Source: Anisodus tanguticus (lineage: Eukaryota > Streptophyta > Magnoliopsida > Solanales > Solanaceae). From it: a DNA stretch of 64,000 bases. The notes beneath the pieces were generated by a model. It ran no database searches. It saw only the letters and a list, made by a program, of their open reading frames with translations, and had not been told where the DNA came from. This document shows, piece by piece, positions 33,501-44,142 of the stretch (position 1 is its first letter; each line of letters begins with the position of its first letter). A program made the translations under genes and the position numbers. The stretch lies in NCBI GenBank assembly GCA_034509755.1, contig CM067543.1:52818653-52882652 (forward strand). The letters are read 5' to 3'.

Positions 33501-36500
33501 TTATGCTAAATTTAGTAACAATTTTAACATACAGTATTCAATGAGAAACACATACAGCCAACTTACAAGATAAAATATAATGAAAACCACATCTCATCCT
33601 CCTTTGCCTATGATCAGAACAATGTTCTGATCACTGCCTTTTCAGTTAATTACTAGGGACGTGCAATGCCTCTGTTTTGAAATAATTCACACATTCAAAT
33701 GAAAACGTGAAGAAACTAGCTCATGAGGTGAGACTTGCCAAATACTACATAAGAAGACAACAACTCACCTCATCAATGAATGTGTCTAACACATCCGATC
33801 AGCTTTCCGACCAGATAGGCTTCTTTATTCTCAACAAGATCCAGCTTTACACATTACTCTCATTCTTGCACTTTATTACTTATCTTTTACTTTCTTCGTT
33901 TAGAAAGACAAATCAGACAGAAACACTAAGGGATCAAATTGAAACTTACTGTTGTAGTAATGGACCATTAGCAGTTTTTCTCACTCATGCGGTTGTATCC
34001 CCATTTTTTTAAATGGTAGCTGAAGCTAAAAGGAGGAGCAAGTTTCTATCTTTCAAAGGGTCGAAGGGTTTGTCATTAAAGAAAATCAGTGGAAGCTATT
34101 ATAGTATTATGAGAGTAAAGTTTAAGAGCTTCGCATCTATACATCATTTCCTAAGGAGCCTGAACTAGTAATACAGATATGCGGCATACCTCATCTGCTG
34201 GGGTTTTACTTAAATCTGCTTGCAGAATTTCAATGGATAGATCCTTGATACCTGAAGCAACAAAAATTTCATTTAACAAATAAATTACTGGTGCAAATAA
34301 TATTTGGCTCTAATTATCTTGCAGAGTAAAGTTAAATGAATAACATGGTGTATAAAAGTCGGGGGAACTGGAACCAGCAATCTTAGACAGACAAAACATA
34401 TATAAACTCACCTAGAACTTCACGCAGCTCTTTGGCTGTGAAGGCTGCTTGTGCTGCTCCACGTCTTCCAACTAAATACACTTTTCTGACAATATTCAAG
34501 CATAGCGTCTATCATTTAAATACAATATGTTCTTTTTTGGTACATATTTAACTACAAATGTGATGACACTTAAACTGAAAAAGACCAAAAAAAAAAACAG
34601 AAGGCACACCTAATGGAGCTCTCGCCTAAAGCTGCCAAAGCATGGCTGGAGATATCAGTTGTTGCCAATTCAGTAGTTGGTCGTAAAAGGATACGCGCCA
34701 CATCAAGAGCTACATTTCCCTTAACAAAAGTAAGAAATTGCTTAGCAAGAAGCTACATTTCACTTTGCCTATTCTTTTACAAAGATCTTAAACCAAAAAG
34801 AGGACTCGCTATGTTATTTAAATTTAAGCAAATAGTTCTTTTTTAAGGATGGTAGTGTCCAAGCCAAGCTTGTGCACCTCAACTATTCTATCATGTACCC
34901 CGTACTTGTTACCTTTTTTTATGATGGTGGAGTCTGGCCAACTTGCGCACACCTCGATTATCCCATAGGCACCAACTATCTCCACCAACAAAGGTATCCG
35001 ATAATTTTGTCCACCAATGTTTTGAAATATGAAGAAATCACCTTAGTGTTTTTTGCCACCGTTGGGATTTGAACATGAGACCCCATGGTTCTCCCACTTC
35101 ATTGGCCACTAGGCCACACCTCTGGGTGCACGCAATTTGCTATTTAAATTTAAGCAAATAGTGGCTTATTTTATTTTTCTATATTGAAGTCGAATACACA
35201 TGCCATTGGAAGTTCAATAAATGATAAATATAAACAAGCAACTTATCCAATGAGACAATCTATAGCAACAAGATCTAACTATGAACATCAGCAATGACCT
35301 TAGATGTACAGTTTTACCACAATTGCACCTCTGCTTACACATGTAACAGTATTATGGGCATTATATAGACATACTTGACCAATAATAACAGCAGTATCGG
35401 AGCTCTTCAAATCTGGTGCCAGATTTCTGCAGTCTGGGTGACCATTATACCACCAAACGAATTCTCTGGCAGCGTATATCCCAGCCAACTCCTACAAGAC
35501 ATGCAACGCTAGATGGATAAACAGAAACTATGTTTCTTTAAGAAATAACAGAAGCATAGTGGTACAAGATTGATCAAATGACACCATCAGTAATATATTC
35601 CCTAAGACACTAATTATAAAGGAAGGAGACTCAACAAAGCTATCCTGTTGAGTACACATACTTCTCCAGGTATTCCTAGAGCTTGATCACTTTCAGCTCC
35701 ATAAGAAAGCACCACCTGTGAAATGATATATTAACTTTAAACCAGGTGAATAATACATACTGCACTAAACAAGTAAAAAATGTTACAGAATCAAATGAAT
35801 CCTCATCATTGTGTAGAGTCTTACCGCATCATATAGTTCACGCAGCTCAGCCAGAGATATGGAGGTACCAAGCGACACATTCCCAATGAACGAGCAACGT
35901 CCATTTTGAGCAACCCGAGAGAACTGGTTTGTCACAATCTGTTGCAAGTATTATGGTAAACTAAGCATAAATAAGAGCAGTATATCAGGAGATTTTAAAA
36001 TTATAATTTCAAAAAGGGTATTTTACAACGCTCAGGTTCATGCAGCAAGAATTTGTTTGCTAGATTATTACTTAATAATTGTTTTATTTGTCTAAAATTG
36101 AAGCATTCTCTTAATCACTCAATAATACTTTGCTTTACTCGTATAGCGAAACACAGGATGGGTAATTCGTTATTTAGAAGTAAACAATAATGCTACTCCT
36201 TATCTCCAGGAAAGAATGACAGGGTTTACAGTATGAGGGTCAAAGTCTTAACTTTTTACGTGAATTCAGATATGGGATTCTCAATCTTTTGGAGACAAAA
36301 TCTACATACTCGGATTGGATTATATTAAGACTACTATAACCAAAAAAGTTATAGCTTAAAGTATTTAAGAAACATTTGAAAAAATATGGTTACAGAAAAA
36401 CGTGTTCCCTTCTCCAAATAGTAATAATGCATATAAAAAAATAAAATAGAGGGGGGAGTATTACTAGAACTATACAAAAAATATAAACAACATGCAAACT

Positions 36501-37235
36501 TGTGCATTAAAAAAAGATAAAAAATTCTCAAGCAGCTATAACTAAATTTATTTCCCAGAAAGTTTGTTGCTGGTATGACTTATGAGGCGAGACTGATCTC
36601 AAAAAGTGAAAAGGTTTATCAGATGGGATTATTCATTTTTTCCTGCTTCTGCTTCTGCTTCTGCTTCCATAATTGCACACTTCTATAGCTACATGCTAAT
36701 TGCAGGTCTACCCTGTTATTAGAGTACAACCAGCATGGGTGAGCTCATGAAAAGCTATTAACTTTTCAAAAATACTTCTGCCCTCCCCCACCGTGTCCCG
36801 TTTAAGATTTACCCTACCCACCGGTCTTAGGGTTCATCCTGTATTTCCCACCAGCCGCATTGACCTATTGGCATCACTATTCTGAAACAAAATACAATAA
36901 AAGGAGACAAATAAAAGTACTTACCTTTGTTTCAGGATGATCAGGAGCCACTCCGGACCTGACTAATCCAAATGGTGTGGGTAACCGATCAACTATATCA
37001 ACTTCAGCTCCCTCGTGAGCTTTCAAAATCTGTCAATAGTATTCAAAAACAAAGTTTTCCCAACTTCTTAGCTCCAGTTGCAACAATCCCAAAAATGAGA
37101 AACTGTAGAAATCCAAAGTACCTTATTGGCGGTGTAGAAACCGGCGGGTCCGCTCCCCACGATGCAAACACGTAATGGTTCCGAAGAAACCGTGGAAAAG
37201 CTCCTGCAGAGACTGAGTGCTCTTGAAAGAGTCAT
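30518..37235 (-). CDS. MFDR: Mitochondrial NADPH:adrenodoxin (ferredoxin) oxidoreductase
   Basis: A homologue of adrenodoxin reductase (Arabidopsis At4g32360): a matrix flavoprotein passing electrons from NADPH to mitochondrial ferredoxin, for example for biotin synthase. Exons: 37122-37235, 36925-37029, 35825-35938, 35662-35715, 35375-35491, 34610-34719, 34412-34485, 34190-34251, 32997-33195, 31956-32019, 31277-31344, 30880-31022, 30518-30751. Every junction is GT-AG and in phase, giving 485 codons plus TGA (Arabidopsis, about 483). The N-terminus MTLSRALSLCRSFSTVSS looks like a mitochondrial presequence. The FAD Rossmann motif is VCIVGSGPAGFY (23-34), then VDRLPTPFGLVRSGVAPDH, the NADPH motif IIGQGNVALDVAR, VYLVGRRG, and the FAD-contact GWLKRGPTGIIATN (388-401). 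I chose the Met just before the presequence; an upstream in-frame Met (37382) would add an atypical stretch lying inside a foldback element. Confidence 0.95.
32163..32190. repeat. AC microsatellite in reductase intron
   Basis: Alternating AC dinucleotides, about ten units, in the long intron between exons 9 and 10 of the reductase gene. Confidence 0.85.
32240..32420 (-). repeat. Possible SINE relic in reductase intron
   Basis: ACTTGCACAGACCTCGACTA resembles the 3' part of the SINE at 34836-35140 (ACTTGCGCACACCTCGATTA). No box B or target duplication was found, so this is a tentative old copy. Confidence 0.35.
34836..35140 (-). mobile_element. tRNA-derived SINE in reductase intron 5
   Basis: On the minus strand an A-box-like GTGTGGCCTAGTGGCC and a B-box GTTCAAATCCC lie near the 5' end, and the element finishes with an A-rich tail. 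Perfect 21-bp direct repeats TATTTAAATTTAAGCAAATAG flank it (34815-34835 and 35141-35161). It is about 305 bp and resembles the SolS-type SINEs of Solanaceae. Confidence 0.9.
36648..36668. repeat. CTTCTG hexamer microsatellite
   Basis: About four copies of CTTCTG in the intron between exons 2 and 3 of the reductase gene. Confidence 0.8.
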
Positions 37236-37288
37236 CTTCCAAATTTCTCTTTGCCGGCAATGGAGAAAATTTCCTCTGCTTTGATAAG

Positions 37289-37994
37289 AGAAAATGATCA
37301 AAATAGTCCTTAATGTATGGTCCTTGATACTATAACAGCTAGTAATAGAAATAGTCCTTAATGTATTGCAAAAATTAATCATCTAAACCCTAAAACTAAC
37401 CTTTTCTCCCTAAAATCCCTGTTAAACTAAACGGATGGCCTGTGCTCTGTAAAATTAAACAAATCAGGTGCTTTATGCGAGTAATATATGTAAATCATAT
37501 ACATGATGAAGCACAAAAATGAAGAAAAAAAAAAGAGAAAATAGCTCACTGATGGATCAAGATTTTGAAGAACCCGATACTCTAAGATGATCACTAGAAA
37601 TAAAGGCAATAGACGGGGGCTCTGAATCCCTCGGTGTACTTTGATTGCTGCAAAAAGAAGCAATTTTCGCAGTTTTTTCTTCAGCTTCCAAATCCAAATT
37701 GCCAGTCACCACTATGTGGAGACCCTTTAAAACGAGTCGGGTGTAAGAAGTGTAAACAAGCTCAACTCAAGTACAGCAAAATCAAGAAGTGTTACAGTTC
37801 TCGGAGAACCAGAGAACCCGGAATTATAATTATTTGGACTTAACAGGCTAATTTTGATTGTTTTGACAGAGTAGTGTCTTGCACGCAGCCAGCCGTTTAT
37901 TTTAACGGGGATTTTGGAGAGGAAGGTTAGTTTTAGGGCTTTGGACCAAAATGGTCAACTTTTATTATATTAAAGACTATCTTGGTCATTTTCT
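37289..37994. mobile_element. Foldback transposon upstream of the reductase start
   Basis: Left arm (37289 to about 37440) and right arm (about 37885-37994) are inverse: AGAAAATGATCAAAATAGTC against GGTCATTTTCT, and CCCTAAAACTAACCTTTTCT against GGAAGGTTAGTTTTAGGG. The flanks TGCTTTGATAAG and TGCTTCGCTAAC match at 9 of 12 positions and may be an old target duplication. The length is 706 bp with no transposase. It begins 54 bp upstream of the reductase ATG, so the gene's leader or promoter lies within or against it. Confidence 0.8.
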
Positions 37995-38050
37995 TGCTTC
38001 GCTAACGGGTTAAGAGCACCGTTAGCCTCTTCTAAGGACTGCTGTTTAAA

Positions 38051-38628
38051 GGACAAAGGTGCAAATATACCCTTTAACTTTTCGATTTAGAGAAAATATA
38101 TCCCCGTTATAAAAGTGGATATACCCCTACCGTCACACAAATGGTGCAAATATATCCTTTCCGCTGACGGCATTTTAAAAAAAAAATCATTAATCTTATT
38201 TTTTAATTTAAAAAATGCCATAGGGTTAAAAAAAGTCTACCCATTTTTTAGTAGACATATTTCTCTAAAGCCACATCGTAATTTTTTTCTGGTGGATCGG
38301 GTCTGATTTGTTTAAAAAATTATCTTCGTGGCTTTAAAAAAATAAGTCTACCCATTTTTTTAAATGAAACATACCCGACCTACCAAGAAAAAAATTATCA
38401 TGTGTCTTTAGAGAAATATGTCTACTCAAAAAATGAGTAAGACTTTTTTTAAGCCCCGTGGCATTTTTTTAATTCAAAAATAAAATAAATGATTTTTTAA
38501 AAGAATTCCGTTAGCAAAATGGGTATTTGCACCATTTTGTAATGGCAGGGGTATAGATCCACTACTTTTATAATGGGGGTATATCTACTCTAAATCGCAA
38601 AGTTGAAGGGTATATTTGCACCTTTGTC
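38051..38628. mobile_element. Foldback element (~580 bp)
   Basis: Nearly the whole element is an inverted repeat: ACAAAGGTGCAAATATACCC at 38053 is answered by GGGTATATTTGCACCTTTGT before 38628; GTGGATATACCCCTACCGTC and an AGTCTACCCATTTTTT block are likewise inverted. The centre is near 38320-38340. No coding sequence. Confidence 0.85.
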
Positions 38629-38692
38629 GTTTGGTAGGATGCATTAGAGAAAATAATGCATGCATTAACTTTGTACATTATTAATACCTTAT

Positions 38693-39661
38693 CCCAAAGT
38701 TGCTGGAGGTTTTATTCTTGGATGTGTCTACCTGGAATAAAGCTGTCATTGGGAAGTTAATATGGAACATTTGTACCAAGAAGGATAAGTTGTGGTTGAA
38801 ATGGATACATAGCTACTATGGGCCAAACAGGAATATGTTCATTGATATACCCAAGCAAGCTTCATGGATTATTCAGAGAATTCTAAAGGCAACCAAGTAC
38901 TTTGCGGAAGCAGGATATGGAAGTAATGATATACTTAACATGACACAGTTTTCTACTAAGCAAATGTACATTAGACTGGGGGGCAATTTGAGAAAGTGTC
39001 ATGGAGGAAGTTGGTGTGCAATAACATTCGAATCCCTAGATGGATATTTATATTGAGATTGGCAGCACTGGGAAGACTCAACACAAGAGAGAGACTGTTT
39101 AAGTGGGGTGTCATTAATAACCAGATCTGTCCTCTATGAGAAAACAAAAATGAATCCATAGACCACTTGTTTATTAGATGTGAAGAATCTGCTAACATAT
39201 GGAGTAAACTGTTGAAATGGATGGATGCGAACAGATCACATATGCAATGGAAGGATGAAGTACTTTGGGCTGAAGTGTATGCAAAGGTTAGATGTCCGAA
39301 GGCTGAAATTTACAGGATGGTATTGGCTGCTGCTGTTTACTACATTTGGAGGGAAAGGAACTGTCGAATTTTTCAAAGTAAAAAGCAACCTGTCCAGACC
39401 ATAGTCAAGTTGTTTATTCAAGAGGTTCATGTGAAGGCTGCCAAAGTTGTGAAAGTTGCTAGATGGCTGGAAAAGCACAATTTTTACCCAGCTTAGTATT
39501 TCTTATGCTCCTTCTGTTGTAGTTTAGTTTGGTGCTTTGATGTTGTTTTAGGCTACTAAGTCTGTGAAAAGCTGTGGGGATGTTGTTGTCCAACAGTTAT
39601 CCGTTTCTCATGTGTTGTACAAAGTTCACTTTGGGTAATGAAATCAGTTAGTTACCAAAAA
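38693..39661 (+). mobile_element. 5'-truncated L1 LINE with zf-RVT region
   Basis: Plus-strand pieces resemble the C-terminal end of plant L1 ORF2: WNKAVIGKLIWNICTKKDKL, the zf-RVT part CPL-x-ENKNESIDHLFIRCEE and YYIWRERNCRIFQ, followed by a stop at 39494-39496 and a 3' untranslated region ending CAGTTAGTTACC and A's. Target duplications AATACCTTAT at 38683-38692 and 39662-39671 bound it. At least one frameshift and one stop are present. Endonuclease and RT are missing through 5' truncation. Confidence 0.88.
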
Positions 39662-39671
39662 AATACCTTAT

Positions 39672-40950
39672 TTGGTACACTTTTTCAACCTATGTATAAC
39701 TAATGCAAGTATTAGTTATAGACCCTAATTGATATTATCCTATGTATAACTAATACATAGCAAATCATGGTATTATCAATGCAAAGGTTTTTAATGCATT
39801 CATAAACATGGTTAAAGACACTATTACCCCCATTAAAACCTTTTCCAAGTCCTTTTTACCGTATGATTGCAGCCTAACCATCTTCTTCTTCAGTTTCTAC
39901 TTGGGTTCCTCTTTAGCTCAAATTCACGAGGTCTAACTTACTATATATTTTTTTGATGACATGTGAACCCGCAGCCGCTACCCTTTTTGGGTGCGCACGG
40001 GGTAAACTCAGCTCCTGTGCAATAGCTTGCAAACCACAAGAAAGGTAACCCACACTAGGCAAGCCCCGTGCGACGAGCTAGGTTTAACTTACTAATTTAA
40101 AATAAAATTAAATGCAGAACAAAAAGAAAGGGACCGATGTGATGATTGGTTTAGGTAGGACGGCCGGCCTACTACGGGCACCTGTAAGCATTAGTGTGTG
40201 AGACCGCGATCCAATGAGGCAAATCTATACACATATATAGTAAATCTAGTGTCTTACATAACACAAACGAAGGCTAAAAAGAGGGGAACAGAAGAGGTCA
40301 CAGTCAAGGTGCTTAGAAAACAAATGCATTTTTTCAAAGCGTAGTTCATGCCAATTTGCACTTTAATTTGATAATTAAAGAAATCAAGCAGTTGTATTGG
40401 AAACATATTAGTTCAATTAGTTAATGTACTGGCGTTCTAATAAAACTGCTGCAATAAAAAAAGTGTACAAAACTAAAGAATCTGGAGGGTATTTATGTGA
40501 TCAAATAATTTATTTAGACATTATGCAATGCTTCAATACACCAAACCAAACACTAGATAAGAAATAATCCACACTTTATTCAGCACTATTCTTATACACC
40601 CTACCAAACGACTGTTGCGCCCCATTTTCCTCGCGAAAATGGGCCATGACGCGTGACAACTCTTTTAGCGGATTTAAAAGAGAAGAGTCGCCACCTTACA
40701 AGTTAAGGTGCGTTAGGGCACCATTTACTATACTAATTGCAAATAACTCTGTTTAAAACTAGTCTACATCACCAAAGATCGGGTAAGGGTTCAAATTACC
40801 TCAAAAGGAAGAACGAACAACCACCAGCTAAAACTACCTAGGAGCCTATTTGTGACTGCCCGTGTCCTTATAAATTGCATAGAAATGCAATGACCTCACA
40901 ATTTCCTACTTGGTGTAATTCATTGATGACAAGCCCAGTGCACACACACC
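39672..40950. other. Repeat-derived intergenic DNA
   Basis: Starts with the other half of a TATAACTAATGCA-type MITE into which the L1 fragment inserted. At 39955-40085 lies a reverse SINE-like piece (CCCGCAGCCGCTACCC, GGCAAGCCCCGTGCGACGAG; A-rich tail on the minus strand). At 40615-40730 there is a moderately GC-rich segment (GTTGCGCCCCATTTTCCTCG, GAGTCGCCACCTTACAAG) of a kind often found repeated in Solanaceae retroelements. No gene seen. Confidence 0.45.
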
Positions 40951-40954
40951 ATGA

Positions 40955-41315
40955 TAAAGGTATATCTAAGTATGTTGATTGAAGAAATTCAATTCATTAC
41001 AATGTAAATGTTATACTAGCAAATTCTTATCATCCAAGTTAATTGAGAAGAAAATCACAAAACAATAGAATCAAATGCACAGACCTGATGATGATGTTGT
41101 TGTTTGGAAGAACTATTAGCAGAATTGTAAGCCTAACAATCCTGAGAGATCCTTAGCCCTAATAGCATATTTTCTCTCTAGAAAGGGTTAGGGTTTCCTA
41201 ATTTCTAAGGCAATTTCAATCCCGAAATCAACGATTATCACCGAAATCTTTCCCAAAGGAACTGTCCATTCGAATAAAGCAAAACCAGGTTCTGCGGGGT
41301 ACCCCTTTCTGTTTC
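40955..41315 (-). repeat. Dispersed duplication, copy A (exon/UTR-like)
   Basis: Matches 42850-43165 over about 300 bp: TAAAGGTATATCTAAGTATG, GCAAATTCTTATCAT, GGGTTAGGGTTTCCTAATTT, TTTCAATCC and AACCAGGTTCTGCGG. On the minus strand both copies look like a 5' untranslated or first exon ending in a donor (CAG|GTnTGTG) followed by intron sequence. No long reading frame follows. Confidence 0.75.
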
Positions 41316-41416
41316 AATCTTCTTTTGGGCTTTAAAGTGTTAGGATTTCTTGCTGCACTAGTAAATTGACACCGGGGATCAACATGAACAAACATATGGC
41401 ATAAAATAGGCATAAA

Positions 41417-41883
41417 CTCCCTCCATTCACTTTTGACTTTGCACGCCACTTAAGAATTAATAAATGAAGAATGTATATACTCATATTAATTGGTACTCCC
41501 TCTGTCCCAATTTATGTAATACAGTTTGAAATGGCACGGAGTTTAAGAAATAAGGAAGACTTTTGAATCTTGTGGTCTAAAACAAGTCAAAGATATTTGT
41601 GTAGTTATAGATCATCTCGTTAAGCGTAAAAGGTAAAGGTTAAAGTTAAATTGTTGCAAAATAAGAAAATGTATCATTCTTTTTGGGACGGACTAAAAAA
41701 AAGTGCAACACATAAATTGGGATAGAGGGAGTATATAGTTTCATTACACTTGAAAAATGATTTGAAAATGAGTAATTAATATTAAGGGTTAAAGAAGATT
41801 TTTTTTGTCTTTTCTCGAAATTGGACAAGTAAAAGTAAATAATTATTTTTAGTACGGTGCACAAGTAAAAGTGAACGGGGGAG
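41417..41883. mobile_element. Outer Stowaway-like MITE, split by another
   Basis: Begins CTCCCTCCATTCACTTTTGAC and ends inverted AAGTAAAAGTGAACGGGGGAG followed by TA, typical Stowaway (Tc1/mariner) termini. The left TA is changed to AA. Its body is interrupted by the MITE at 41496-41731. Confidence 0.78.
41496..41731. mobile_element. Inner Stowaway-like MITE
   Basis: Starts CTCCCTCTGTCCCAATTTAT and ends with the inverse ATAAATTGGGATAGAGGGAG, flanked by TA on both sides (41494-41495 and 41732-41733). It is 236 bp with no coding capacity, and sits within another Stowaway-like element. Confidence 0.93.
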
Positions 41884-41957
41884 TAGTTCAAAAATTTGGC
41901 ATCAGATAGCCATTTCCACATTTCTGGATTATCGTTCTATATTTAATAACCGGTAAA

Positions 41958-42170
41958 GGTTCTCTCTCTTCCGAAAATCTTCCACTCTTCTAAATCATCT
42001 CCCTAATTTTCTCAACTTATATCCATAAATCTCTCAAACCATCAAAGTTTCTCGTTAGACTAGCTTAAAAAATCCGAACTTGTTCTCTCTCTCCTGAAAA
42101 TCTTCCACTCCCAAATCATCTCCCAAAATCTCTCAAATCATATCCGCAAATCTTTCAAACCATCACTACA
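41958..42170. repeat. Two-copy tandem duplication
   Basis: GGTTCTCTCTCTTCCGAAAA...CTCTCAAACCATCAAAG at about 41958-42050 recurs at about 42080-42170 with small deletions (both include GAAAATCTTCCACTC and AAATCATCTCCC). Confidence 0.75.
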
Positions 42171-42481
42171 ATATTCACTAGCACTATATTAGTATCTCTA
42201 AATTTCACTCACACTGATATACAAGACGACTATGAAAAAAATTATATTGCAGGGTGTTGTAAACCCGTTGTAATTACATGGTTATATAACCATGAAAAGG
42301 CCCAATTTTTTAAACCACGGATTTGGTGATTTTTGCGTGGTTACGTATTTCATTTACCAATTATACCGCCACCCCTCCACCACCCCCAACACCCAACCAA
42401 CCACCCCCACCACCTAACTGTGACAAAATAATTCCTGTGCCCAAACATATAACTATATATCTTATCCACATCCTATGAAAT

Positions 42482-42710
42482 CTACAAAAACAACAACAAT
42501 ATACCCAATATATTTCCACAAGTGGGGTCTACGGAGTGTAGAGTGTACGCAGAGTAGGAAATCCCTGTATTTTTTTGGGGGGAAAGACCTCACTCGCACG
42601 TAATATAGTAATATACAAGGCTCCATCCACCTGCCAAGGTTCCAATAGACCCTCGGCTCAAGAAAAGACATTTCAACTAAGGTCAGACAAGCATTTAAAA
42701 TAAGTCATTG
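42482..42710 (-). mobile_element. RTE LINE 3'-tail fragment
   Basis: Inverted relative to the RTE at 25888-28075: AACAACAACAATATACCC and GTGGGGTCTACGG at the left, and AGACCCTCGGCTCAAG at 42648-42663, correspond to the conserved tail (CTTGAGCCGAGGGTCT ... GGGTATGTTGTTGTT). No coding part. Confidence 0.75.
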
Positions 42711-42849
42711 CAAAATATAAAAGAAAGCATAACAAAGCATTATGTAGAAAGGAAACAGTAACTACAGCAACTCATACGATAATAAAACTACAAAAACATT
42801 GAGTAGCAAATTATAAAATGCAAAGTAGATGAGTGACACAAACTGGGAG

Positions 42850-43165
42850 ATAAAGGTATATCTAAGTATGTTAATTGAAGAAATTCAAATAATTACAATG
42901 TAAATGTAATACTAGCAAATTCTTATCATACAAAATAATTGAGAAGAAAATCACAAACCTGATGATGTTGTTGTTGCTTGCTTGGAAAATGGTTCAGCCG
43001 CATCAGCTGAGAGATCCTTGGCCCTAATAGGGGTTAGGGTTTCCTAATTTCCAAGGCAATTTCAATCCCCAAATCAACGATTATGACCCGGAATCTTTCC
43101 AAACGGATATGTCCATTCGAATAGAGAAAGCAAACCAGGTTCTGCGGCTAAGCCCCTTTTTCTGT
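42850..43165 (-). repeat. Dispersed duplication, copy B (exon/UTR-like)
   Basis: Partner of 40955-41315. On the minus strand a short frame ATGCGGCTGAACCATTTTCC leads to a CAG|GTTTGTG donor, which suggests a former first exon. Differences include small deletions and a changed junction around 42990-43010. Confidence 0.75.
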
Positions 43166-43209
43166 TCGGGTCATTCGCACAAATTCCTAAAAGGGAAAAG
43201 GGTCATATT

Positions 43210-44123
43210 TAGGGGTGATCGTATCTGTTCGTTTTTGTATCAAAAAAGTATCAATCCAATAAAATTTGATTTTTTAAAATAAAAACCGAATCAAAATATC
43301 TGTTTATATTGGTTTTTTTCAATTCAAATATAAAGTACCAAAAACTGAAAAACAGCAGCATCAAACTGGTTTTTTAAAACAACAGCAGCAGCGTTTCAGC
43401 TGGAAAACAGCAGCATCAAACTGGTTTTGTGCATTGTTGTTTCATTTCTGGAAAACAGCAGAAATGAGTAAAGGGATTGTATTTACCTTTTGTGGTGGCA
43501 CTGGCAGTGAACAGGAGGTCGGGTCGGGGCCTCGAAGCTCGAATGACAAATATATTCTCTCGTTAATGTTATGAACAGATCCAGACCAAAACGATTTAGG
43601 GAAAGAGATATAGCAAAAGAGAAAGAAAAGACCGGGATAGAATCGCCCTAAATCGATTTAGGGAAAGAGAGATAGCAATAGCAGAAAAACAGAATTGGAT
43701 AGGGAAAGAGAGATAGCTGCGGCTGCACATCGACGGTCGACCAAAAGAAGAGAAAGAAAGGACCAAAACGATTTAGGGGTTAGGGATTTAATCTATATCG
43801 GATATGGTTAAATTACAAATATGTCCCGTTATTTTTGGGTTTGGTGTATCCATAATTTTAAAAAATCGAACCGAATTAATATCTAATAGGGTAGCGAGGT
43901 GATATATAGTATATCAATTCATTCATACATTGAGGCTTACTAGATAAGAGAAAGCTTTATTCGCAATAGATAAAAGAATTGATTGGAAAAAATATATAAT
44001 GAACCACATGTCCTCCAATTTCGATTCGGTTTTTTTCTAAAACCGGTTTTTTTACTTGTTTTTAACCGAACCCGTCAGTTTGGTTCGATTTTTTTGGTTC
44101 TCCCAATTTTTTGTCCACCCCTA
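43210..44123. mobile_element. hAT-type non-autonomous element
   Basis: Left end TAGGGGTGATCG and right end TCCACCCCTA, with 8-bp flanks GTCATATT (43202-43209) and GTCATAGT (44124-44131) matching at 7 of 8. Subterminal A/T-rich AACCGAATC-type repeats face each other. Inside are repeats of AACAGCAGCATCAAACTGG and CAAAACGATTTAGGG. No transposase. Confidence 0.85.
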
Positions 44124-44142
44124 GTCATAGTTGTCATCCAAC

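Noticed and set aside
33707..34012. 101-codon open frame on the plus strand
   Set aside because: It lies antisense within an intron of the reductase gene and has no recognisable motif.
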